DNA of 22,595 bases from JBFMFE01 sp040752295 (GCA_040752295.1 JBFMFE010000006.1:1-22595); one strand, 5' to 3'. Positions 7,051-14,721 are shown, counted from the first letter of the stretch. Translations and numbers: made by a program. Notes: generated by a model from the letters alone, not told the origin.

Positions 7051-9400
7051 GGGGCTTATGGCACGGAAGGCAGTCGTCTCCCACGCTTCGCTGGTGTTTG
7101 AAGCCCCGGTGGCAGCCGGCGCAGGCGCCGGTCCCCGTGAACTTCCACGCGTGGTTCTCGTGGCAGGCTTCGCAGCCCGTCTTTTCGTGTTTTCCCCTTT
7201 CCTCGAGCGCCTGGAGCCTGTGGCACCTTTCGCAGGCGTCCGCCGCCCTCGCTGTCCCCACCTCTGACGGTTTGTGGCAGAGGGTGCACTCGAAGGGCAT
7301 ACGGCTGGAGGTCACGCGTTCCGCCTGGTTCTGATGGCATGAGGCGCACCTTGCGCTTTTTTCGCCGTGGTGGCACGCGTTGCAGTTTTTGGAGGCGGTC
7401 ATGCGCCCGCCGCCGGCGTCCCGGAACAGGTGGCATGAGACGCAGGGGACCATGTAGTCGTCGAAGTGCGCTTTGTGAGGGAAGCCCGCCCCTGTCATCG
7501 CCGGGAGGTCGTCGGCGTGGCAGTTGCGGCAGGCGGACGCGGCGGTTTTCGAATGGTGGCACCTGCTGCATTCTTCCGACGTCATGACAGCCGCTTCGGG
7601 TTTCTGCGCGCCGTGGCACTTTGTGCACACGTCCGCGCCGGCGGCGGCGCGCGCGTCGTGCGCCTTCTTCCACGCCTCGGGGTGGGGCATTTCTATCCCG
7701 TGGCAGTCGAAGCAGACTTTGTCCCCGGCGTGGCACGCCCTGCACGAGGGAAGTTCTTTCCGGGCTTCCTTCGGATGGCGGTCCATCCACGAGGAATCAT
7801 GCGACCCGGGCGGATTTCTCGAGTGGCAGTTGCGGCAGAAGGCGGCGGATTCGTGGCATCCGGCGCATGTCCGGGGGAGGTCGCCGGCTGCGGTTTTGTG
7901 GGCGCTTGTCCAGTTGCCCGGGTGCGGCATCTCGATGCGGTGGCAGGAGGCGCAGTATTTCGAGTCGTGGCACAGGTAGCAGCTTCCGGCGCCGGCGAGG
8001 GACCTTTTTCCATGGATTCCATTCCATTTTTCGTCGTCGTGCGACCGCGGTCTCTTCGTCCTGTGGCACTGAACGCAGTCGTCATGTTCGTGGCACTTCG
8101 TGCACGTTGAAGGGTCCCGGTTCACTTCGACCTTGTGGTTGTTCAGCCATTTCCGGGTGTGGGGAAGTTCCACTCCGTGACACAGGGCGCAGAAATTCTT
8201 CTCATGGCAGGTGAGGCATACGGTCGCGCCCTTTTTCGCTTCCGCGGGATGTTTTTTCAGCCAGTCGAGTTCATGGGTACGAGGGCTTCGCTCCTCGTGG
8301 CACGACAGGCAGAAATCCGGTGTGTGGCACAGCGAGCAGCGCGCCTTCCGGGATTCGCCGGCGTACTGAAGGACCAGGGGATGGCGCGATAGCCAATCGG
8401 TCTTGTGGTCGGGCGGTCTGGTTTCCTCGTGGCAGCCCGCACAGAAGGAGCTGGTGTGACATTTTTCGCAGGCGCCGGCGTCTTTCCGTGCGTCTATGGG
8501 GTGAATGATGACCCAGTCCTTCGGGTGGGTTTCGAGGCTGAGATGGCAGTTCGCGCATTCGTTCTGGTCGTGGCACGTCATGCACATTTCGGGTGACTTC
8601 GAACCCTTTTCCCGGTGTTTGTTTATCCAGTCGAGTTTATGTGTCGTCCTGATCCGGTGGCACTCGGCGCAGAACCGCTTCTGGTGGCAGGAGTAGCAGT
8701 TCTTTTTTTTCTTTATGGATTCCGCGGGGTGGTTTCTGAGCCAGTCGCCCGCGTGGGGGTTGGCGCTGGCGTGGCAGACCATGCAGAAGTCTTCCCCGTG
8801 GCAGCGCACGCATTGCCCCTCGTTCTGCTTCACGTCCAGCCTGTGGGCGGCGACCCATTCGTCGGAGAACGCGGAGGGTTTTCTGACGCCCAGCGTTGTG
8901 TGGCAGACGACGCACCTGTTGTCCGCCTTCTCGCCGTCGTGGCACCTGAAGCAGGCGTACATAGAGGGGGTGTTCTTGTACGCGGCGCGGGCGCCGTGCA
9001 CCACGCGGTCGTGGCAATCGAGGCATGACATCCCCATGTCCCAGTGCTGTCTGTGAGTGATCTTCAGGCTGTGATAGACGACGAGGGTTCGCGTTTCGGA
9101 GTGGCATTTGCGGCAGTTTGCGTCGGGGACGTCGCCCGCGGGGCTTTCACCGGCGCTGATCCCGGTGAAATGCGCGCGGAGCATTTCCGCAAGTGGCGGC
9201 TGCGCGTGGCATCCGTCGCAGTCAACGTTCTTATGAGTCGAGACCTTCCAGGAGTTGAACTCGCTCCTCATTTCATGGCACGCGAGGCACAGGCGCTGGC
9301 GCACGCTGCCCCTTGCGGTCACGATGAGCGCCAGCCCCCCGGCGCCCGCGATCAGGATGATGAGTCCGGCGGCTGCCGCACGGACGAGAAACCTTTTCAA
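7031..9400 (-). CDS. 37-heme cytochrome c, inner-membrane anchored, with ten tandem diheme repeats
   Basis: 789 residues carrying 37 CxxCH sites, about one heme per 21 residues. A single membrane anchor at about 6-29 leads into a NapC-like CLACHEM (38-44). Six hemes lie before residue 170. Ten diheme units follow, starting at Cys197, 235, 273, 311, 355, 395, 433, 474, 512 and 553 (spacings 38, 38, 38, 44, 40, 38, 41, 38, 41). Each is CxxCH-x4-CxxCH (x5 in the last two), then a His/Trp/His pattern. An eleven-heme C-terminal module (592-782) aligns heme for heme with the end of the 24-heme protein. I infer a long periplasmic wire. The start is TTG within a TTGA overlap with the cytochrome b gene upstream, behind GGAACGGAG. 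No enzymatic domain is seen. Confidence 0.95.
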   Translation of the reverse strand: MKRFLVRAAAAGLIILIAGAGGLALIVTARGSVRQRLCLACHEMRSEFNSWKVSTHKNVDCDGCHAQPPLAEMLRAHFTGISAGESPAGDVPDANCRKCHSETRTLVVYHSLKITHRQHWDMGMSCLDCHDRVVHGARAAYKNTPSMYACFRCHDGEKADNRCVVCHTTLGVRKPSAFSDEWVAAHRLDVKQNEGQCVRCHGEDFCMVCHASANPHAGDWLRNHPAESIKKKKNCYSCHQKRFCAECHRIRTTHKLDWINKHREKGSKSPEMCMTCHDQNECANCHLSLETHPKDWVIIHPIDARKDAGACEKCHTSSFCAGCHEETRPPDHKTDWLSRHPLVLQYAGESRKARCSLCHTPDFCLSCHEERSPRTHELDWLKKHPAEAKKGATVCLTCHEKNFCALCHGVELPHTRKWLNNHKVEVNRDPSTCTKCHEHDDCVQCHRTKRPRSHDDEKWNGIHGKRSLAGAGSCYLCHDSKYCASCHRIEMPHPGNWTSAHKTAAGDLPRTCAGCHESAAFCRNCHSRNPPGSHDSSWMDRHPKEARKELPSCRACHAGDKVCFDCHGIEMPHPEAWKKAHDARAAAGADVCTKCHGAQKPEAAVMTSEECSRCHHSKTAASACRNCHADDLPAMTGAGFPHKAHFDDYMVPCVSCHLFRDAGGGRMTASKNCNACHHGEKSARCASCHQNQAERVTSSRMPFECTLCHKPSEVGTARAADACERCHRLQALEERGKHEKTGCEACHENHAWKFTGTGACAGCHRGFKHQRSVGDDCLPCHKPHAWTHD

Positions 9401-10341
9401 GACGGCTCCGTTCCTTTCCCGCCGGCGCCCGCGGCGCCGGATTCCGCGCGTTTCCGCATGAGGCGCTCGTACTCGAGCGGGTGATCCCTTTTCATTTCAT
9501 CCGCTGAAATTCTGCCGTGCCACCACAGGAGCGTTCCCGGGAAGCGCGAGGGATTGAGGTGGACGTTGTAGAAGTGCCAGATCACAATCGCCAGCGTGGC
9601 GAGGAGCGCCTCGTCGCTGTGCATCTCCTTGAGGACGTCGAACAGGTACTTCGGCATGAAGGTGAGGAACTGTTCCTGGAACCAGAGGGCCAGCCCGGTG
9701 CCGACCATAATGATGACGCCCCAGTACACCGCCCAGTAGTCGAACTTTTCGACGTAGCTGAAGCGGTCGAAGCGCGCCGGGCGATCCGAAGCGCCGAAGA
9801 AGTACTTCAGATTATCGAGGACGTCCAGGGCGTCCTTCGGACGGGGCAGAAGGTGGACGAAGTCCGCGCGCCCGTCGCGGGTGAACAGTACGTAATAGAG
9901 GTGAAGGATCACGAAGAAGGCGAGCGACGCGGCGGCGGCGCGGTGTACGGTCTTCGCCACGATGAACGACTCCTGCGTCGCGAAGACAAGTTTCGCAAGG
10001 AACGACTCCGGGAACTTGAGCGGCAGCCCCGTAAAAATGAGCAGTATCACCGAACTGAACAGTATCATGTGCTGTACGCGGAAAAGCAGCGAAAGGCGCA
10101 GCACCCACTCTTCCCCGGCGGGTTCCACCGCGCCCGCTGCGGCGCGTTTTTCGAGGATTTTCGCCCTGACGGAATCCACGAGCGCTTCCTGCGACTTGCG
10201 CCGGAACTCGTCGAGTATCTCGTTCTCGATCTCGCGCGCGGCGTCGGCGGGGACGCCGGAGCGGCGGATTTCATCCAGCGCCACTTCGAGGCGCCGGGCG
10301 GTCTCGTCCACAAGCCGTTCAACCCGTTCCTTATCTTCCAT
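9397..10341 (-). CDS. FdnI/HydC-type diheme cytochrome b with N-terminal helical extension
   Basis: 314 residues. The membrane domain (about 80-290) has four helices and ligand candidates His91, 133, 147, 241 and 256, the pattern of formate dehydrogenase gamma/hydrogenase cytochrome b. It aligns with the cytochrome b half of the fusion protein, sharing RVQH, VHRAAA, LLPRPKDALD and YVEKFDYWA-like segments. It would exchange electrons between the quinone pool and the 9-heme protein encoded just upstream, together forming a split CbcL-like complex. The first 75 residues are a charged, coiled-coil-like extension not found in the two sister proteins; it probably lies in the cytoplasm. The ATG at 10341 follows CAGGGGCAGAA and overlaps the upstream gene by 11 bases. 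It ends in a 4-base overlap with the 37-heme gene. Confidence 0.92.
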   Translation of the reverse strand: MEDKERVERLVDETARRLEVALDEIRRSGVPADAAREIENEILDEFRRKSQEALVDSVRAKILEKRAAAGAVEPAGEEWVLRLSLLFRVQHMILFSSVILLIFTGLPLKFPESFLAKLVFATQESFIVAKTVHRAAAASLAFFVILHLYYVLFTRDGRADFVHLLPRPKDALDVLDNLKYFFGASDRPARFDRFSYVEKFDYWAVYWGVIIMVGTGLALWFQEQFLTFMPKYLFDVLKEMHSDEALLATLAIVIWHFYNVHLNPSRFPGTLLWWHGRISADEMKRDHPLEYERLMRKRAESGAAGAGGKGTEPS

Positions 10342-11467
10342 TTCTGCCCCTGACGATGAGGCGCCTCATCAGATCGAGCGCAATGTGCGCCACGAGGGCC
10401 GCGATTGTGGCGCCGGTCAGAATCTTGAACGCGAGAGCCACCCAGAAGACGATCCCGGACGACGGGTCGGACGCCTCGATGTGCATGCGTCCTCTCGTGT
10501 AGTTGATGTTTGCCCCCCTGTGGCACTTGCCGCACGTGGCGGGCAGGTTGGCGGGGTGTATGGACGATTTGGGGTCGTTCCGGGGGCGTATGTCATGGTA
10601 TCCGTGGCAGCTGGCGCAGTTTGCGACCACCTCCACGCCGAACCGGTTTGCCTTGCCGTGGTAGCTTTCGCGGTAAGTGGCATAGTAGGTCGCCTTGATG
10701 TTGAAGCGCGACATCAGTTTTTCCTCCGCGTGGCACTGGCGGCAGGTCTCGGGCGTGGAGACGGCGGAAACGGTGGAGCCTTTCCTCTTGATTTCGACCG
10801 TTCCGTGTTCGCCGTGGCAGTCGGTGCAGACGGCGGCTTCCATGATTCCGTTCTCGAGGGCTTCTCCGTGGATGCTCGTCTTGTAGGTCGCGTACTCGTC
10901 AATGTGGCAACGTCCGCAGGTGCGGGGGATGTTTCTCCTGTTTATGCGTGATTCCTTCCGGGAAGGCGGGATGATGTCGTGCGAGCCGTGGCAGTCGTAG
11001 CAGTTGGGGGCGTCGGGGTTGCCGTTGTCGAGCGCGCGTTTGTGCACGCTTTTGCGGTACAGTTCATAGCGTTCTATGTCCGCTTCGGACGCGGGCGCGC
11101 CGTACACGTTCTCCATGTAGTGGCATCCGGTGCAGTTGACCGTCTTCCTGCCCGGGGCGTGCGGCGCGCGCGTGATGTCCTTGTGGCACGAGGTGCAGGG
11201 GTTCTTTCCGTGTGTGGAGTCCCGGTATTCCGCGGGGTCAACGAAATAAGACTTCAGCCTGCCGTCCGACAGTTTCTCCTTCATCTCCGGTCTGTCGTGG
11301 CAGACGAAGCACTTGACGTTGTCGTTCGCCGTTTTCACCTCGATGGGGAACGACTCGACGCCGTAGGCGGCGCCGGCGAAGACGCGGCTCGCGATCAGTA
11401 TCGGAAGTATTAACCGTCCGAACCGTGGAACAGCGCCGTTTTCAGCCGCCCGCGACGCGATCATCAT
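10331..11467 (-). CDS. 9-heme cytochrome c with C-terminal membrane anchor (split CbcL-like c subunit)
   Basis: 378 residues with a signal peptide at about 17-36 (AAYG end). Nine CxxCH sites start at Cys53, and a C-terminal membrane helix lies at about 338-362, followed by an Arg-rich tail. Heme order and the flanking words (CHGEHG, CASCHGYHD, NIPRTCGRCH, HPANLPATCGKCH) match the c-type half of the 726-residue fusion, including the position of the helix. The fusion has two more hemes in the middle. Inferred role: periplasmic electron acceptor for the cytochrome b encoded next (10341-9397). The ATG at 11467 (a second ATG follows directly) overlaps the upstream gene by 26 bases, with GGCGGAAAAAG before it. 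The junction contains TGAAAACGGCGC, also present at the start of the fusion gene, supporting a common origin. Confidence 0.93.
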   Translation of the reverse strand: MMIASRAAENGAVPRFGRLILPILIASRVFAGAAYGVESFPIEVKTANDNVKCFVCHDRPEMKEKLSDGRLKSYFVDPAEYRDSTHGKNPCTSCHKDITRAPHAPGRKTVNCTGCHYMENVYGAPASEADIERYELYRKSVHKRALDNGNPDAPNCYDCHGSHDIIPPSRKESRINRRNIPRTCGRCHIDEYATYKTSIHGEALENGIMEAAVCTDCHGEHGTVEIKRKGSTVSAVSTPETCRQCHAEEKLMSRFNIKATYYATYRESYHGKANRFGVEVVANCASCHGYHDIRPRNDPKSSIHPANLPATCGKCHRGANINYTRGRMHIEASDPSSGIVFWVALAFKILTGATIAALVAHIALDLMRRLIVRGRNGR

Positions 11468-12185
11468 CTTTTTCCGCCGCCCTGCGCCTGACTATTTTTT
11501 CGTATTCGCCGGGATAGAGCTTTTTCATCTTCCCGGCGGTGATCCTGCCGGTCAGCCACACGCCGCTCATCGGAAAGCTCTCCGGCGTCAGGTGCACGGT
11601 GTAGATGTGCCACACCATGAGTATCAGAAAAACCAGAAGCGCCTCGTATCCGTGAAACGTGACGGCGAGGTCCATGACCCACTTCGGGAGCTGCGTCATC
11701 GTCCGGTCGGGCGACCACAGCGCGAACCCCGTCGGTATCATGAAGAGGACGCCCGCGCACAGGACCCAGTAGTGCAGTTTCTGCATCGGCGAGAACCGCC
11801 CCACGCGGGGACGCTCGCGTGTCAGCCCCAGGCTGAAACGAAGGGACGCGAACGCGGTCCGCGCGTCCCCCGCCGCGGGAATCATCTCCTTCAGGTCCCC
11901 GCGTGCGCCGGCGGAAAGCGCCAGGTACAGAACGTGAGCCGCCGAAAGCGCGACCAGCGCCATCGCCGCGACACGGTGTATCTGTCCCCGCAGAACAAAC
12001 AGGTCCGGGACGATGAAGAGCGCCTGAAAGAGCCTCGAATCGGGGAACAGCAGGGGCAGCCCCGTCGCCAGGAGGACGGTCAGCGTGAGTATCAGAAGAA
12101 AGTGCTGAACGCGATAGGCGAGGGGATACCGGATGAAGACCTCGTCGTCGCCGACCAGAGCGCCGTTATTTTCGACACGCTCCAT
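11442..12185 (-). CDS. FdnI/HydC-type diheme cytochrome b
   Basis: 247 residues, first gene of the six-gene operon. Four membrane helices carry candidate heme ligands His28, 70, 84, 178 and 193, in the same order as the other two cytochrome b units of the window. Shared words include YRVQHF, QIHRVAA, KLHYW and VWHIYTVHL, with SFPMSGVWLTG in the C-terminal part resembling FFPMNRVFLTG of the fusion. Inferred role: quinol oxidation or reduction in the inner membrane with electrons passed to a periplasmic cytochrome. No c-type partner sits upstream in this operon; it could pair with the 9-heme protein downstream or with the 24-heme protein encoded across the spacer. The ATG is preceded by AAAGGGGATGATC. 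Substrate side and direction of flow cannot be read from sequence. Confidence 0.92.
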   Translation of the reverse strand: MERVENNGALVGDDEVFIRYPLAYRVQHFLLILTLTVLLATGLPLLFPDSRLFQALFIVPDLFVLRGQIHRVAAMALVALSAAHVLYLALSAGARGDLKEMIPAAGDARTAFASLRFSLGLTRERPRVGRFSPMQKLHYWVLCAGVLFMIPTGFALWSPDRTMTQLPKWVMDLAVTFHGYEALLVFLILMVWHIYTVHLTPESFPMSGVWLTGRITAGKMKKLYPGEYEKIVRRRAAEKDDDRVAGG

Positions 12186-12295
12186 GACCGATCATCCCCT
12201 TTCAATCCGTGCGCCTTTCCCCTCCGGCGGTAACGTCCCAAAGTCCGGGTGAAAGCTGATGCCCTCTTGTTGCCTTTGCCGCGGGTCTGAAATAC

Positions 12296-12330
12296 GAATT
12301 TAGAATGTAGAATTTTGAATGTAGAATGTA
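12296..12330. repeat. Five tandem heptads (GAATGTA-like)
   Basis: Five 7-base units run without gaps: GAATTTA, GAATGTA, GAATTTT, GAATGTA, GAATGTA, then a partial GAAC. The GAATATC heptads at 3121-3134 have the same unit length and opening GAAT. They may be a dispersed intergenic repeat family or a stack of regulatory half-sites. Confidence 0.6.
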
Positions 12331-12442
12331 GAACGAAAAAAACAAACCGAAGCAAAAAAAACAGCTTCACGCATCCTTCACTGGTTTGAATGATTTCTTG
12401 GACCGAATGACGCCTGTGAATAATCCTCCGTTCTTTTGGTGG

Positions 12443-12461
12443 GACGGGCTTCCAGCCTGTC
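12443..12461. repeat. Short REP-like hairpin
   Basis: GACGGGCT (12443-12450) pairs with AGCCTGTC (12454-12461) around TCC, with one G-T pair. From memory this word is frequent between genes of several uncultured bacterial lineages. No T-run follows on either strand. Confidence 0.5.
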
Positions 12462-12585
12462 ATTTTCGTTTTACTTATGAATTTTAGATTGGACACAGGA
12501 CATTCGACGTTTCTTTTTGCACAATTACCCCCAAACATCGGGACGATACTCCTCCGGCGCAGGCGTTTCGGGTGGATCGCCGCGT

Positions 12586-14721
12586 TCATTCGTGCCTTCC
12601 CGCCCAGGCGTGCGGCTTATGGCACAGAAGGCAGTCGCCGCCCGCGTCACGCGAATGGCTGAAGTCCTTGTGACAGGCGGCGCAGGCGTCCGCTCCCCTG
12701 AAATTCCAGGTGTGGCTGAAGTGGCACGCGTCGCATCCCGCGGCGCCGTGCCTTTCCTTTTCCTCCGCCGCCTGGAGTCCGTGGCACTTCGCGCATTTCT
12801 GATACGGCTTTTCGATTCCGATCATCGCCGGTTCGTGGCAGAAGGAGCAGTCGTAGTCCATGCTGCCCGCGGCGACCTTCGCCGCCTGGTCCGCGTGGCA
12901 CTTTTCGCACTTCGCCGTCTTTTCGGCGTGGTGGCACGAGCCGCAGCTTCTCGCGAGCGTCATCCTGCCGGTGGTTTCCTGGAACTGGTGGCAGTCGGCG
13001 CACCGGACGCCGTGGCGCTCGAAGTGGTTCCTGTGGGGGAAATTCTTTCCGATCCTGTCGGGGAGGTTTTTCGCGTGGCAGTTCCGGCAGCCGGCAGCCG
13101 CGGCGGCTTTCGAGGAGTGATGGCACTCCTTGCAGGATTCGAGCGTGATGAGCGTGCCGCCGTGGACGTCGGATGTGTGACAGGCGGTGCACGGCGTTCC
13201 CTTGTGGGGTCCGTGTCTCGCGTGGGGGAACGTCCGGTCGAAGAAAACTATCTCCCTGTCCGGGGCGGTCGCGTGGCAGAGTTTCGTGCAGTTGACGTCC
13301 GGGGGCAGGGACTCCGGTTTGCCGGCGAGGGCGCCCGCCGAGCGCAGGTACTCCGGACGCGGGTCGAGCAGGGCGGTGAATATCCCGTTCGCCTTCCGGA
13401 GCAGCTCCCGCGAGTAGTGCACGTTGTGGACGCCGCCTCCGAGCCTGACGAGCCGGTAGTTGTGCATGGCGTCGTTGAAGAGGGTCTCGGCGGCGGCGCG
13501 GTCGTCCTTTTCGAGTTTCCAGCGCGCCTTCGCCGCCCGTGCCCGCTGCGCGAGCCGGGCGGTTTCCTCGAGCATCATTTTCACCGCCCGCTTCCAGCCG
13601 TCGAGGACGTCCTTGTACTCCACGCCGTGGCACGCCATGCACGCGGCGGCGCGGGTCTGGAGCGTGGCGCCGGTGAACTCGTCATCCGGGCTGTTGGGGT
13701 TGGCGATGTGACACGCCCGGCAGTCCACCTGCCGCGCCGCCATTTCGTTCACGTAGGGTTTCACCCGCCGCCCGCCTTCGCCGAGGTAGAGTTCGACCTG
13801 CGCTCTGTGCGTGCCTGCATGGCACTCTTCGCAGTTGGGCGGAACGTCCGCGCGCGCCGCCGTGGACTCGTGCTTGATTTCGAGGTGGCAGTCGAAGCAC
13901 TCCACCTTGTGCTCAGTCACGTGCTTGCGGTGTATGAGCGGCGTGTTCCCGTACCTGGCGGTGTGCTTTTCCTCGCTGTGGCAGCTGTAGCATCTTTCGC
14001 GGGGCACGACGCCCCTGCCGTTGACCACCTCGACGTGGCATTTCATGCACGGCACCCCGCGGTCCGTGTATAGGGCGTGATCGAACTCTCTGCCCTCGAC
14101 GCGCACCTTCTTCTTCGTCTCCCTGTGGCAGACGCGGCAGCTGTCCCACAGTTCGGCGTCGGTCTTGTCCTTGAAGTGGCAGATGAAGCACGTGGATTCG
14201 GTGACGCTGATGTGTGTGCCCATCACCATCTGGGAATGACAGCTCGTGCACCGGAGCTGCTTGCCCCTTCGCATTCCGAGGAGATGGGGGCGGTGGTCGA
14301 ACACGACCGGTCCGAACTCCACTGTACCCTGTAGCAGCCTGCGCTCGTGACAACCCTCGCGGAGGCAGGATTCGTCGGGGATTTCCGCCCAGGGGCGGGT
14401 GCCGGCTGTGCCCGTGACGTATTTCGCCACCTGCGAGAGCGCCTTGAACTTTCCCTCGAAGGTGCCCTGTATTCCCGGCGGGTAGTGGCACTCAATGCAC
14501 GGGACGCCGTTGTGGGTGGACGATTTCCACGCCTGGTAATAGGGCTTCATTATGTGGCACCTTGTGCAGAACTCCGGCTTCTCGGTGGCGCGCACCACCA
14601 GAAACGCCGCCGTGGCGAGGACGATGAAGGCGATTACCGCCGCTTTGACGATTGTCTTTATGTGGACAACGAGCCTCACGACCGGAGGCTGTTCGTCGGA
14701 ATTTCTCCCGGAAACGCTCAT
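12586..14721 (-). CDS. 24-heme cytochrome c, NapC/NirT-like anchor, with CX3CH and CX4CH sites
   Basis: 711 residues. A membrane anchor at about 22-44 is followed by a NapC/NrfH-like start (CTRCHIM at 52-58, CIECH at 75). There are 22 CxxCH sites plus an atypical CX4CH at residues 119-125 and CX3CH at 478-483. Twelve hemes lie before residue 366 and twelve after 477. Between them sits a heme-free helical segment (366-460) holding GGGVHNVHYSREL, a motif that recalls the helical regions of nitrite reductase/hydroxylamine oxidoreductase-type multiheme proteins. The last eleven hemes align with the end of the 37-heme protein. It lacks the 38-residue diheme repeats. Its ATG overlaps the stop of the 9-heme gene (ATGA), so it belongs to the Rieske/b6 operon. 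Inferred role: periplasmic electron outlet of that complex. Catalysis cannot be excluded. Confidence 0.94.
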   Translation of the reverse strand: MSVSGRNSDEQPPVVRLVVHIKTIVKAAVIAFIVLATAAFLVVRATEKPEFCTRCHIMKPYYQAWKSSTHNGVPCIECHYPPGIQGTFEGKFKALSQVAKYVTGTAGTRPWAEIPDESCLREGCHERRLLQGTVEFGPVVFDHRPHLLGMRRGKQLRCTSCHSQMVMGTHISVTESTCFICHFKDKTDAELWDSCRVCHRETKKKVRVEGREFDHALYTDRGVPCMKCHVEVVNGRGVVPRERCYSCHSEEKHTARYGNTPLIHRKHVTEHKVECFDCHLEIKHESTAARADVPPNCEECHAGTHRAQVELYLGEGGRRVKPYVNEMAARQVDCRACHIANPNSPDDEFTGATLQTRAAACMACHGVEYKDVLDGWKRAVKMMLEETARLAQRARAAKARWKLEKDDRAAAETLFNDAMHNYRLVRLGGGVHNVHYSRELLRKANGIFTALLDPRPEYLRSAGALAGKPESLPPDVNCTKLCHATAPDREIVFFDRTFPHARHGPHKGTPCTACHTSDVHGGTLITLESCKECHHSSKAAAAAGCRNCHAKNLPDRIGKNFPHRNHFERHGVRCADCHQFQETTGRMTLARSCGSCHHAEKTAKCEKCHADQAAKVAAGSMDYDCSFCHEPAMIGIEKPYQKCAKCHGLQAAEEKERHGAAGCDACHFSHTWNFRGADACAACHKDFSHSRDAGGDCLLCHKPHAWAGRHE

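Larger units (their letters stand above)
12186..12585. other. Intergenic spacer between the two respiratory operons (400 bp)
   Basis: This AT-rich region lies upstream of the six-gene operon and downstream of the 24-heme gene, both on the minus strand. It should hold the six-gene operon's promoter, but I found no convincing -35/-10 pair. It contains five heptad repeats (12296-12330) and a hairpin (12443-12461), and poly-A/T runs around 12335-12361. A minus-strand ORF crosses it, but it is built from repeats with neighbour-unlike codon use and is not called. Confidence 0.75.

Noticed and set aside
7050..9300. Regularly spaced GTGGCA words that could be mistaken for a CRISPR array
   Set aside because: They are complements of Cys-His codons in CxxCH motifs; the intervals vary and are coding.
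12092..12589. Minus-strand 165-codon ORF across the intergenic spacer
   Set aside because: Its sequence is made of a REP-like hairpin and heptad repeats, codon use differs from neighbours, and its end overlaps a cytochrome b gene in another frame.
12517..14073. Plus-strand ORF of 518 codons opposite the 24-heme gene
   Set aside because: Antisense shadow in GC-rich DNA; no motif, no ribosome site, and the opposite strand is clearly coding.
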